A stretch of DNA of 64,000 nt from Paracoccus aminovorans. GTDB lineage: Bacteria; Pseudomonadota; Alphaproteobacteria; Rhodobacterales; Rhodobacteraceae. The notes below the pieces were generated by a model. The model saw only the letters and a list, made by a program, of their open reading frames with translations. It was not told where the DNA came from and ran no database searches. The stretch covers positions 1,332,837-1,396,836 of the forward strand of contig NZ_LN832559.1 in assembly GCF_900005615.1 (NCBI RefSeq). The letters are read 5' to 3'. Below are positions 41,409-52,306 of this stretch, in pieces (position 1 is the first letter of the stretch; each line of letters begins with the position of its first letter). The translations under genes and the position numbers were made by a program.

Positions 41409-42917
41409 ATGAATACCCTTTCACGACGCGGCTTTCTTGCCGCTGGTGCCGCCGTGCTGGCCTCTGCGCATCTGCCCCGGATCGCGGCGGCGCAGGGTCT
41501 GGCCCCGCTGCCTTTGCACGCCGCCAGCCGGGTGATCGATATCGACGGTCGCGCCGCCACCGTCTGGGGTCTGGCCGGGCTGGCTGGACAGGGCCTGACG
41601 CTCGATCTTGGCGCGCGGTTCCGGGTGGATCTGCACAACGATCTCGATGTTGACACGCTGATCCACTGGCACGGCCAGATCCCGCCCAACGCACAGGATG
41701 GCGTGCCCGACATGCCCTTGCCGATGCTCGCCCCCGGCGAGACACGCAGCTATGATTTCGCGCCGCTGCCCGGCACCTATTGGATGCACGCGCATGTGCC
41801 GCTGCACGAGATGCGCCTTCTGGCAGCACCGCTGATCGTGCGCAGCGCTGAGGACGTCGCCGCCGACCGGCAGGAGGTGGTGCTGTTCCTGCATGATTTC
41901 TCGTTCAAGGCGCCCGAGGAAGTGATGGCCGAGATCCTCGATGGCCACGGGACCGCAGGTGGTCACGGAGGCAACCATGGCGCGGGCATGGGCGGCATGG
42001 CGGGTATGGATCATGGCGCCATGGGGAACATGCCGATGGGGGGCATGAATCACGGCGCGATGGGCGGCATGGCGGGCATGGGTGCCGCGGGCGGCATGGC
42101 GATGGACCTCAACGATTACGACTGGGACGCCTATCTGGCCAATGACCGCACGCTGTCCGACCCCGAGGTGGTGCAGGTCGAACGCGGCGGGCGCATCCGC
42201 CTGCGGGTGATCAACGCCGCCGCTGCGACGGTGTTCTGGATCGAGACCGGCACCGCGCAGGCCCGGCTGGTCGCCGTGGACGGACATGCGGTTCAGCCGG
42301 TTCCGGGAACGCGCTTCGGCCTGGCGATGGGCCAGCGACTCGATCTGGAGATCGATCTGCCGCAGCAAGGCGGCGCCTGGCCGATCCTCGCGCTGCGGGA
42401 AGGCGCGCCCGAGCGCACTGGCTTGATCCTTGCTACGCAGGGCGCCGAGGTCCGGCGCATCGACCCCATGGCAGAGGCCGAAGCCCCCGCCTTCGACACC
42501 GACCTTGCGCAGGAGCAGCGTCTGATCGCCGCCGACGCCCTGCCGGATCGTCCGGTGGACCGCAGCCACATGGTGATGCTGGGCGGCACGATGCAGCCCT
42601 ATGTCTGGACGATCAACGGGGCCGTCTGGGGCCAGCATCGTCCAATAGCCGCGCGCAGCGGTGAGCGGGTGGTGCTGTCATTCCATAACATGTCGATGAT
42701 GGGTCACCCGATGCACCTGCATGGGCATGTGTTCCAGGTCGTCGGGCTGAACGGACGTGCCGTCCGGGGCGCGCTGCGCGACACGGTCTATGTGCCGCCG
42801 ATGTCGATGGTCGATGTAGCGCTCGACGCCGGCGAGGCCGCGCGCTGGATGCTGCATTGCCATCACATGCCGCATCTTGAGACCGGCATGATGACCGAAT
42901 TTACCATCAGCGCATGA
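41409..42917 (+). CDS. Multicopper oxidase, CopA/CueO-like
   Basis: 502 residues with a twin-arginine signal (SRRGFLAAGAAVL). The copper motifs are HWHG (in LIHWHGQIPPN), WMHAHVPLHE, HPMHLHGHVFQVV and HCHHMPHLETGMM. The Met/His/Gly-rich insert at about 183-230 (GMGGMAGMDHGAMGNMPMGG and following) is a Cu(I)-binding feature of copper-resistance oxidases. It oxidises Cu(I) to Cu(II) in the periplasm, lowering toxicity. GAGGAGACG lies before the ATG. Confidence 0.93.
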   Translation: MNTLSRRGFLAAGAAVLASAHLPRIAAAQGLAPLPLHAASRVIDIDGRAATVWGLAGLAGQGLTLDLGARFRVDLHNDLDVDTLIHWHGQIPPNAQDGVPDMPLPMLAPGETRSYDFAPLPGTYWMHAHVPLHEMRLLAAPLIVRSAEDVAADRQEVVLFLHDFSFKAPEEVMAEILDGHGTAGGHGGNHGAGMGGMAGMDHGAMGNMPMGGMNHGAMGGMAGMGAAGGMAMDLNDYDWDAYLANDRTLSDPEVVQVERGGRIRLRVINAAAATVFWIETGTAQARLVAVDGHAVQPVPGTRFGLAMGQRLDLEIDLPQQGGAWPILALREGAPERTGLILATQGAEVRRIDPMAEAEAPAFDTDLAQEQRLIAADALPDRPVDRSHMVMLGGTMQPYVWTINGAVWGQHRPIAARSGERVVLSFHNMSMMGHPMHLHGHVFQVVGLNGRAVRGALRDTVYVPPMSMVDVALDAGEAARWMLHCHHMPHLETGMMTEFTISA

Positions 42918-43000
42918 TCGTATGATGCTGGGGGCGCCCATGCCAGCGCCCCCAGCGGGAAATCTGCAAAGGGCAATATTCCAAGCCTCCTGATCGCCTC

Positions 43001-43029
43001 TTGACCTTCCAGCGGTTGGAAAGTGCAGA
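43001..43029 (+). promoter_or_regulatory. CueR/MerR-type promoter of the copper ATPase
   Basis: TTGACC overlaps the dyad ACCTTCC-N7-GGAAAGT, the arrangement of E. coli copA where CueR binds. A -10 element at a long spacing (about 19 bp) would be CAGAAC, poor as in MerR-type promoters. No cueR gene is in the window. Confidence 0.7.
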
Positions 43030-43075
43030 ACAGGTGAAACGCAAGCTCAGGATGAAACGCCGAGGAGGCGTAAAA

Positions 43076-45472
<2,397 letters not shown>

Positions 45473-45581
45473 CGATTTGCGGAGCCATCAGCCGGCCCGC
45501 ACGGGCGCCGCTCAACCCTTTCCTGCGTCGCGCCCGGACCGTGACGGCGAGACAATCCGATCCATGCAACGAGGTCTGACG

Positions 45582-46067
45582 ATGAGAAACGATCACTGCA
45601 TCAGCCGACGCGCCATTCTGGCCGCTGCCGGCGCACTTCCCCTGCTGATGGCCACGGCAAGGTGGGGGCAGGCAGAGAACCTGCCACTGGTCAGCGTCAG
45701 CAAGGATCCCTCCTGCGGCTGCTGCGACGGCTGGGCTGCGCATATCGAAGCCGCAGGCTTCCCGGTGCGGGTTGTGGAATCCGCTGATATGGCCAGCCTC
45801 AAGCGGCGGCTCGGTGTGCCGGCCGATCTGGCATCGTGCCATACCGCCGAGGTCAACGGCTATGTGGTCGAGGGCCATGTGCCCGCCGCCGCGATCCGAC
45901 GCCTGCTGGCCGAGCGGCCCGACGCGGTGGGCCTGGCCGTTCCCGGCATGCCCGCCGGCTCGCCCGGCATGGATTTCCCCGGCGTCGACCCCGAACCCTA
46001 TGAAGCGTTCCTGTTCGGCCCGACCACGCGGAGCTTTGGCCGCTTCCTCGGCCCGCGGGAAATCTGA
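45582..46067 (+). CDS. DUF411 periplasmic metal-binding protein
   Basis: 161 residues from ATG at 45582. A Tat-like signal (SRRAILAAAGALPLLM) leads into the DUF411 fold with PSCGCCDGW and the later Cys-His SCHTAEV, then GHVPAAAIRRLL, GLAVPGMPAGSPGMD. DUF411 proteins occur in copper-resistance clusters (CopG-type) and bind copper through C-x-C-C. It follows the copper ATPase by 109 bp. Confidence 0.9.
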   Translation: MRNDHCISRRAILAAAGALPLLMATARWGQAENLPLVSVSKDPSCGCCDGWAAHIEAAGFPVRVVESADMASLKRRLGVPADLASCHTAEVNGYVVEGHVPAAAIRRLLAERPDAVGLAVPGMPAGSPGMDFPGVDPEPYEAFLFGPTTRSFGRFLGPREI

Positions 46068-46307
46068 CACGGGGTATACCGACATGACCGACCGGCTTGA
46101 GAATGATCCGAAACAGCACCTGACCGAGGCGGATCGCCTCCGTCAGCGGGGCTGTCTCGCGGCGTTGAGTAGAGGGCGGGTTCGGCGAGCGCCCGTTCCG
46201 CTGATCCGTCTCACTGCCCGGCGGCCCGGGCCAGAATCGCTTCCAGTCCGGCGTCTGACCGATCAGAACTGTGCAACGGCATCGGCGCCTCCCGCATCCT
46301 GCGCCCA

Positions 46308-46510
46308 TCACGCCTCGGCCAGTATCTCGAGACAGGCGCCGTCCTCGCTGGGCCTGGGGTCTTCCTTCAGATCGAAGATCCGCGCGTCGATGACGGCGCG
46401 CCATTCCGAGGTGATGGCGCGGGTTTCGACGCTGGTGCGGATGGTGAGGACGGCGGGCGATTTTGACACCAGCCGCGCCTGCATCACGGCCTCGGAGCCG
46501 CGCAGGTAGG
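46308..46510 (-). pseudogene. Phage head-tail adaptor fragment
   Basis: Minus-strand frame reading SPPYLRGSEAVMQARLVSKS, then RTSVETRAITSEWRAVIDAR and a C terminus LEILAEA. This is like the end of head-tail adaptor proteins of siphophages and GTAs. The upstream part of the same frame looks unrelated, so only the C-terminal portion survives. The adjacent 46068-46307 and 46511-47054 hold no gene I can assign; a plus-strand run near 46530-46640 looks helix-forming and may be another relic. Confidence 0.5.
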
Positions 46511-47054
46511 GGGGTGAGATTGATCCGAACGCGACGGTTCGAGAGGCCGATGCGAAGCCGGTCGAAGCAGAGCTGGCAACAGCGCTAGCAGAGGAGATTC
46601 GCGCCGTCGAGAAAGGCAACGATGACGTCAAACGCCGCACGCCTTTGCGCAGGACTCCGCCGCGCTGGCGTTGGCGATGGTCAGGCTTGCGAACGGCCAC
46701 TACCCGGCTCTCGGCCCACTCTAGTTCAGGATTGTCTACGGCCTGCCGCTCGGCCATTGCGAGGGCTCGTGTCACCTCGAGCGCCTCGATCTCCTCTTTG
46801 GCCTTCGTGAGGGGATCGCTGCGGAAGCCCCGCCGCACCTGCAGCCGACATATCTGTCACTGGTGAAGCAAGCCCGTGATGTGCGCGAGGCTATCGCCAC
46901 CTTCGGGGGGCATCTTCACCGAAATCAGGTTCTCGGACGGCAATCGACGCCTGCGGAAACAGCCTATATCGCGAAAGGGAAGTTTCCGCATTTGCGAGCT
47001 TCAGGCGTGACGCCCACAGCGCGCGGAGTTGCCTGACAAAAGCACCCATGCCGC

Positions 47055-47186
47055 ATGAAACGAAAACCTGACCGCCCCGATGTTGCCAACGTCGTCCATG
47101 AGCGTCGCGCAATCTTTACACGATTACCGGAAAAGGACACCAAGCTGGCTGTGGCGCGGGTTCGTCTGCGAGAACTGATAGAATAA
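47055..47186 (+). CDS. Short open frame upstream of chrA
   Basis: 43 residues (MKRKPDRPDVANVVHERRAI, then FTRLPEKDTKLAVARVRLREL) ending 12 bp before the chrA start. It is hydrophilic and helix-rich. It could be the tail of a truncated gene or a true small gene; no family is recognised. Confidence 0.3.
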   Translation: MKRKPDRPDVANVVHERRAIFTRLPEKDTKLAVARVRLRELIE

Positions 47187-47198
47187 GGCAGAAGCGGG

Positions 47199-48416
47199 AT
47201 GACCGACGGGACGGGTACGGCTGAAACGAGACCGGCTCAGGGAACTCCGGGCGAGGTCTTTGCAGCCTTTTTCAAGCTCGGCCTGACCTCCTTCGGCGGG
47301 CCGATCGCGCATCTGGGCTACTTCCGCGATGAGTTGGTCATCCGACGGGGATGGCTGTCGGATCACGCCTACGGCGATCTTGTGGCGCTGTGCCAGTTCC
47401 TTCCCGGCCCGGCCTCGAGCCAGGTCGGTTTTGCTCTGGGAATGATGCGCGCGGGCTGGTTGGGCGCGCTGGCCGCCTTTGCCGCCTTCACGTTGCCTTC
47501 GGCGCTGGTGTTGCTGGTCTTTGCGATGTCGGCGGCATCCATCTCGGGTTCCCTTGGAACCGGGGCGCTGGACGGGCTCAAGATCGTCGCCGTGGCGATT
47601 GTCGCGCAGGCTGTCTGGGGCATGGCAAAGAACCTCTGTCCCGACCGGGAACGGGCTGCGATCGCGGTGGGCGCGGTGGTCATGCTGGCGTTCCTGCCGG
47701 GCGTTTTCGGGATGGCCGGCGCGATCCTGCTGGGCGCGGTTGCCGGTCTGGCGCTTGGCCGCGGGTCGGGGGTGCCGGTCGGCGGCCATGTCGCGATGCC
47801 GGTGTCGCGCGGGGGCGCGGCCGCAGCAATCACTGCTTTTTTCGCCCTGCTCGTTCTGCTGCCGCTTCTTGCTGGCCAGAGCCAGGGGTTGGCGGTGATC
47901 GACAGCTTCTATCGCGCCGGCGCGCTGGTGTTCGGAGGCGGCCACGTCGTGCTACCGCTTCTACAGGCCGGGGTCGTCGCACCCGGCTGGGTCACATCGG
48001 ACCAGTTTCTCGCCGGATACGGAGCGGCGCAGGCGGTGCCTGGGCCGCTCTTCACCTTTGCCGCCTACCTCGGTGCGGTGCTGGAGCCTCAGCCGAATGG
48101 CGTAGCCGGGGCGGTCATTGCGCTTCTTTCAGTGTTCCTGCCCGGCTTTCTGATCCTGATCGGCGTTCTGCCTTTCTGGGATCGATTCCGCGCCATGCCA
48201 CAGGCCCGATCGCTGATGCAGGGCGCCAATGCCGCCGTCGTCGGCATTCTCGGCGCGGCGCTCTATTCGCCCGTCTTCACCAGCGCCATTGGAGACTTGC
48301 GTGACTTTGCGCTGGCGCTAGCCTGTTTCGTCCTGCTGATGGCCTGGAGGACCCCGCCATGGATGGTGGTGCTCATCGCCGCTGCTGGCGGGATGGGACT
48401 CGCGCTGATCGCCTGA
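47199..48416 (+). CDS. chrA: Chromate efflux transporter
   Basis: 405 residues, about ten to twelve membrane segments in two homologous halves. Each half has the CHR pattern: FFKLGLTSFGGPIAHLGYFR with LCQFLPGPASSQ in the first, and FYRAGALVFGGGHVVLPLLQ with QAVPGPLFTFAAYLG in the second. It exports chromate at the inner membrane. It is flanked on both sides by minus-strand phage fragments, so the gene was inserted into a prophage head region. Confidence 0.95.
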   Translation: MTDGTGTAETRPAQGTPGEVFAAFFKLGLTSFGGPIAHLGYFRDELVIRRGWLSDHAYGDLVALCQFLPGPASSQVGFALGMMRAGWLGALAAFAAFTLPSALVLLVFAMSAASISGSLGTGALDGLKIVAVAIVAQAVWGMAKNLCPDRERAAIAVGAVVMLAFLPGVFGMAGAILLGAVAGLALGRGSGVPVGGHVAMPVSRGGAAAAITAFFALLVLLPLLAGQSQGLAVIDSFYRAGALVFGGGHVVLPLLQAGVVAPGWVTSDQFLAGYGAAQAVPGPLFTFAAYLGAVLEPQPNGVAGAVIALLSVFLPGFLILIGVLPFWDRFRAMPQARSLMQGANAAVVGILGAALYSPVFTSAIGDLRDFALALACFVLLMAWRTPPWMVVLIAAAGGMGLALIA

Positions 48417-48419
48417 ACT

Positions 48420-48503
48420 TCGGGGCGGCAGCGGCGTCAGGATCGCTTCGACCTCGGCGTCGGGCATCCGTATGAAGCCTTGGCGGGATTGCGGTGGTGT
48501 CAT
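48420..48503 (-). pseudogene. N-terminal fragment of a phage gene
   Basis: ATG at 48501-48503 has a perfect AGAAGGAGG site. The frame reads MTPPQSRQGFIRMPDAEVEA and is then cut at the chrA border. It directly follows the phage structural gene at 48533, so it was the next gene of that module. Confidence 0.45.
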
Positions 48504-48532
48504 CGGATCCTCCTTCTGCCGGTTAGCCGATC

Positions 48533-48830
48533 TTGTAGCCCCAGAAGGACGTGTGATCGGCGGCAAAGTAGCCGTCCGCGATCCGGAAATATCCCCGCAG
48601 CTCGACAGTATCGCCTGCGGTGAGCGGCGCCATCGTCTGCAATCCAAGTGCTGTCGCGAGCGTGATATGGGCCGCCGACCCGGACCCGACAAGCGCGGGG
48701 ACCGCAGGAGACGCCGGACTGTAGGCCGGATCGAGCGCGGCGGTGGGGATGGTGGCGAACCCGCTCGGAGCCCACCAGGCCGGCTCGAGCTTTCGCCGTC
48801 CGCGCGGCCGCGCATGCGGCTGCGTTCATT
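48533..48830 (-). pseudogene. C-terminal part of a phage structural protein
   Basis: Minus-strand frame reads RKLEPAWWAPSGFATIPTAA, then AAHITLATALGLQTMAPLTA and GYFAADHTSFWGYKIG before a TAA at 48533-48535. It looks like a phage decoration or tail protein; the N terminus is missing. Together with the adaptor at 46308 this reconstructs a head module broken by chrA. Confidence 0.5.
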
Positions 48831-49055
48831 CAGAGGCGTGTCGGAGGTGGGCTACTCTGGCACGCCCACCCAAAGTGGTTCGATCCTGGAAGCAAACAGC
48901 AGGAGATTCAGGCTGCCAGCGCCGTCGGCAGCGCAGGTGTTGAACGGCTTGCAATAAGGACCCCGCTTCTGGGGTGATCGGCGTCCAAAATGGACCCCAC
49001 CGACCGGGGGTTGGGTCCATTGTGCCTTCGATGATTATCGGAGGCCGAGCACGGG

Positions 49056-50555
49056 ATGCTGATCGTGGAGACAATCGCAAAAATCAGGCGGCTACATTTC
49101 ACCGAGGGCAAGGGGATCAAGACGATCTGCCGTGACCTGAAGCTGTCGAAGAAGGTGGTGCGGAAGGTGATCCGCACCGGGATTACCGAGTTCACCTATA
49201 CCCGGACGGTGCAGCCGCGCCCGAAGCTGGGTGCCTGGCTGGGGGAACTCAACCGGCTGCTGGAGGTCAACGCCGCGCGGTCCAGCCGGGAACGTCAGTC
49301 TCTGATACAGATCTACGAAGAACTGAGCGGTCTCGGTTATGAAGGTGGGTATGACGCGGTGCGCCGCTACGCCTCGAACTGGGCACGCACTCAGAGTTCA
49401 GGCGCTTCTGCCGCCTTCGTGCCCCTGAGCTTTGCGCCCGGTGAAGCCTATCAGTTCGACTGGAGCCACGAGGTTGTGGTGATCGATGGGGCGACCACCA
49501 CCATCAAAGTGGCCCATGTTCGCCTGTGCCACAGCCGGATGTTCTTTGTGCGGGCCTATCCGCGCGAGACGCAGGAGATGGTGTTCGATGCCCACGACAG
49601 GGCTTTCGCCTTCTTCAAGGGCACCTGCACCCGCGGGATCTACGACAACATGAAGACGGCGGTGGAGACCATCTTCACCGGCAAGGAACGCCTCTACAAT
49701 CGTCGGTTCCTGCAGATGGCCAGCCATTATCTGGTCGAACCCGTTGCCTGCACCCCTGCTGCGGGTTGGGAGAAAGGCCAGGTGGAGAGCCAGGTCGGCA
49801 CTGTCCGTCAGCGGTTTTTCGCGCCCCGCGTCAGGGTCAAGAGCTACGAGGAACTGAATGCCTGGCTGCTGGACAAGTGCATCGCCTCGGCCAGAACCAG
49901 CAAGCATCCGGAGCTGACGGACAAAACCGTCTGGCAGGTCTTCCAGGAAGAGCGCCCGCACCTTGTCCCCTATGCCGGGCGCTTCGACGGATTCCATTCA
50001 CTGCCTGCGGCGGTGTCAAAGACCTGTCTCGTGCGCTTCGACAACAACAAATACTCCGTCGCGGCAACGGCTGTCGGGCGGCAGGTCGAGATCAGGGCCT
50101 ATGCTGAGCGGATCGAGATCCGGCAGGAGGGCCGACTGGTCGGAGACCACCCGCGTCACTTCGGCCGGGACCGAACGGTTTACAATCCCTGGCATTATGT
50201 GCCTGTTCTGCTTCGCAAACCCGGGGCGCTGCGTAACGGCGCACCGTTCAAGGACTGGGTTCTTCCCGGAGCTCTTGAACAGATCCGCCGCAAGCTGCAG
50301 GGCTCCTCAGATGGCGACCGCCAGATGGTGAAGGTCCTCGGCGCTGTGCTGACGGAAGGGATGCCTGTGGTTCAAAAGGCATGTGCCGAAGCTCTCTCGC
50401 AAGGCGTCCATTCTGCCGATGTAATCCTCAATATTCTATCCCGCAGGCGAGATCCGGAACCACCACCGCTTCTGCTGACCTCTCCGGCCTTGCAGTTGAC
50501 CCATGAGCCTGTGGCGGACTGCGCCCGTTATGATCTGCTGCGGAGGGCCTGCTGA
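49056..50555 (+). CDS. istA: IS21 transposase IstA, copy 1
   Basis: 499 residues. An N-terminal HTH ([20 protein letters not shown]) is followed by the DDE integrase core ([38 protein letters not shown]) and a C-terminal beta region. It cuts and joins the element ends. Its TGA shares a base with the istB ATG. The protein is apparently identical to copy 2. Confidence 0.95.
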   Translation: MLIVETIAKIRRLHFTEGKGIKTICRDLKLSKKVVRKVIRTGITEFTYTRTVQPRPKLGAWLGELNRLLEVNAARSSRERQSLIQIYEELSGLGYEGGYDAVRRYASNWARTQSSGASAAFVPLSFAPGEAYQFDWSHEVVVIDGATTTIKVAHVRLCHSRMFFVRAYPRETQEMVFDAHDRAFAFFKGTCTRGIYDNMKTAVETIFTGKERLYNRRFLQMASHYLVEPVACTPAAGWEKGQVESQVGTVRQRFFAPRVRVKSYEELNAWLLDKCIASARTSKHPELTDKTVWQVFQEERPHLVPYAGRFDGFHSLPAAVSKTCLVRFDNNKYSVAATAVGRQVEIRAYAERIEIRQEGRLVGDHPRHFGRDRTVYNPWHYVPVLLRKPGALRNGAPFKDWVLPGALEQIRRKLQGSSDGDRQMVKVLGAVLTEGMPVVQKACAEALSQGVHSADVILNILSRRRDPEPPPLLLTSPALQLTHEPVADCARYDLLRRAC

Positions 50556-51283
50556 TGGATCGTGCTGACATCATGGCTGCAATGGGCGAGTTGAAGCTCT
50601 ACGGGATGCGCGCCGCTTATGACGAACTCATGGCGGTGGCTGTGCGCCGCCAGCACGAACCCCGCCAGATCGTTGGAGATCTTCTGGCCGCCGAGATCAA
50701 CGAGAAGAAAGCGCGGTCGGTCAAATACCAGATCACCACCGCCAAGCTGCCCTATGCCCGGGAGATCGAGGAGTTCACCTTCGATGACACCCCAATCAAC
50801 GAGACCCTGGTGCGAGATCTGGCCAGCGGGGAGTTCCTCAGCCAACAGCGCAATGTCGTGCTGGTTGGCGGCACCGGGACCGGCAAGACCCATATCTCTG
50901 TGGCCATAGCGCGCGCGGTCATCCGCAATGGTGCCCGGGGCAGGTTCTTCAATGTCGTCGATCTGGTGAACAGGCTGGAGGCCGAGGCCCGTGCCGGACG
51001 GGCAGGCCGGCTTGCAGAACATCTGATGCGGCTCGACTTCGTCATCCTCGATGAACTCGGATACCTGCCATTCGCGCAGTCCGGCGGCCAGCTGCTGTTC
51101 CATCTGATCAGCAAGCTCTATGAGCAGACTTCCGTCATCGTCACCACCAACCTCGCATTCGGGGAGTGGCCGACCGTCTTCGGAGACGCAAAGATGACCA
51201 CCGCGCTGCTCGACCGGCTCACCCACCACTGCGACATCGTCGAGACCGGCAACGACAGCTGGCGCATCAAAACCCGAGCCTGA
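50555..51283 (+). CDS. istB: IS21 helper ATPase IstB, copy 1
   Basis: 242 residues, AAA+ fold: Walker [10 protein letters not shown], Walker [13 protein letters not shown]. IstB selects target DNA and stimulates IstA. The start overlaps the istA stop (TGATG), typical of the family. Confidence 0.95.
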   Translation: MDRADIMAAMGELKLYGMRAAYDELMAVAVRRQHEPRQIVGDLLAAEINEKKARSVKYQITTAKLPYAREIEEFTFDDTPINETLVRDLASGEFLSQQRNVVLVGGTGTGKTHISVAIARAVIRNGARGRFFNVVDLVNRLEAEARAGRAGRLAEHLMRLDFVILDELGYLPFAQSGGQLLFHLISKLYEQTSVIVTTNLAFGEWPTVFGDAKMTTALLDRLTHHCDIVETGNDSWRIKTRA

Positions 51284-51416
51284 ACACCCTCCAAAACGCA
51301 GGCCCGCGTCGGCTGCGCCAGCTGGAAAGCTACGCCGCCACGGGCCTGCTCACCCGCGCGCCAAAGGGGTCACTTTTGGACGCCGATCAGGGGGCCCGTT
51401 TGAATGCCGATTGACA

Positions 51417-51751
51417 CTCCTGGCGCGGGGGCCAGTGCTCAGCCCCGCCCGTATAACCCCCGAAAACAACGGAAAAATCCGCCAGCAATCGGATCGGGAG
51501 AACGCTTTCGCGAGGGCAAGTGGCGGAGGGGATGGGCCTGTCGTCGAACCTTCTCCACTCTAACTCATTGTTTTTGTTATCAGGACCGGCAGCGCGGTAC
51601 ATCAATCTACAGTGGGTCCGTCTGCCCAGGGTCGAGAAGCCGAAACAACTTCCTAGCGAAATGCCCAAAATGTTGCTATCCTCCGACTCGTTGCGGTCGG
51701 AAATATTGAGGTGCGACTGCAGGCGTGGCTTGAACATTTCGGAGTCATGTG
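51417..51751 (+). other. 335-bp gap between IS21 copy 1 and the RiPP genes
   Basis: No credible gene. It carries repeat copy B (51521-51579) and a hairpin TCCGAC-tcgttgc-GTCGGA near 51680-51699. The promoter of the RiPP operon probably lies in the last 150 bp, but I cannot fix -35 and -10 with confidence. Confidence 0.45.
51521..51579 (+). repeat. Imperfect 58-bp direct repeat, copy B (att-like)
   Basis: Second copy of the element at 40247-40305, with the same tRNA-Ser-3'-end-like TGGCGGAGGGGATGGG and the same following CCTG, CGTC and AACCTTCTCCA. It lies between the IS21 copy and the RiPP genes. Confidence 0.6.
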
Positions 51752-51985
51752 ATGCCAGATGAATGGATGGTGCGACGGCAGACCACGAGCGGTATCTGTC
51801 ACGTTCAGCTCAAGACAGCTAGTCCTTTGGGCTCTGATCTTGCTGGCCCATTTTCTACACGGAAGGACGCGTGCGAAAAGGCGTCGGAATTGTACGATTC
51901 GTCAGGCACCGACTCTAGTAAATGTAGTGGCTATGGATCTGGAACAGCGTCGGCATGCAAGAATGACGGCATCAAACTGCCTTAG
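51752..51985 (+). CDS. Small four-cysteine protein at the head of the RiPP locus
   Basis: 77 residues. Start at 51752 is chosen because GGAG lies seven bases upstream; a GTG one codon earlier is possible. Cysteines are at 16, 41, 58 and 69. The sequence opens MPDEWMVRRQTTSGICHVQL and ends in a Gly/Ser-rich part (SSKCSGYGSGTASACKNDG). It sits 74 bases before the precursor candidate. I do not recognise a family. It may be a second substrate peptide or an unrelated small protein; Cys are the residues most often acted on by MNIO enzymes. Confidence 0.55.
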   Translation: MPDEWMVRRQTTSGICHVQLKTASPLGSDLAGPFSTRKDACEKASELYDSSGTDSSKCSGYGSGTASACKNDGIKLP

Positions 51986-52059
51986 TTTGCACAATATTCA
52001 CGCCAGACGGCGCATCGTGTAGATCGAATCAGACGTTGGAAGCTTAGGGAGAATGCGTC

Positions 52060-52296
52060 ATGACCTTTGACCTCGCTGACTTAGAGCGCCGACTGAACGA
52101 AAATCAAGATTTGCAGTCAGATTTCATGAAGGACCCAACTTCCGTCCTTGAGCGCGAAGGCATCGTAATGACGCCAAAGATGAAGGAGAATCTTCAGAAG
52201 TTTGTACGCGAGATGCAAGATCCAAAGTTCGCGGCTTCCGGTGCCAGCACGGCCGCGCAGGGTGGGATAATGATTAGCATTGGAAAATCATTTTAA
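52060..52296 (+). CDS. RiPP precursor candidate, Nif11/NHLP-like leader
   Basis: 78 residues, GGGAGA upstream. The leader-like part (residues 1-52) has the short-helix pattern LADLERRLNENQDLQSDFM, KDP at 24-26, EGIVMTP, then a second helix. This is like the Nif11/NHLP leader with F..DP...L...GI. The C-terminal 25 residues are Ala/Gly/Ser-rich and hydrophobic (FAASGASTAAQGGIMISIG, ending KSF). There is no Cys, Trp, Tyr or double-Gly cleavage site. It is followed 10 bases later by a RiPP-type radical SAM gene. Identity as substrate is inferred from size and position. Confidence 0.7.
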   Translation: MTFDLADLERRLNENQDLQSDFMKDPTSVLEREGIVMTPKMKENLQKFVREMQDPKFAASGASTAAQGGIMISIGKSF

Positions 52297-52306
52297 AGGA
52301 TGACCG

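Larger units (their letters stand above)
48938..51416 (+). mobile_element. IS21-family element, copy 1 (complete)
   Basis: 2479 bp with istA and istB. The left end starts TGTTGAACGG and the right end finishes ...CCGATTGACA, so the tips read TGTTGAACGG against TGTCAATCGG (imperfect inverted repeat, TG tips). Subterminal repeats include ACCCCGCTTCTGGGGTGATC with CGTCCAAAATGG near the left and GGCGTCCAAAAG in the right part. The same sequence recurs from 61632 with the same orientation. No target duplication is visible at either border. Confidence 0.9.

Noticed and set aside
41940..42110. GGCATGG-rich repeat as a regulatory element
   Set aside because: It codes for the Met/His/Gly-rich insert of the multicopper oxidase.
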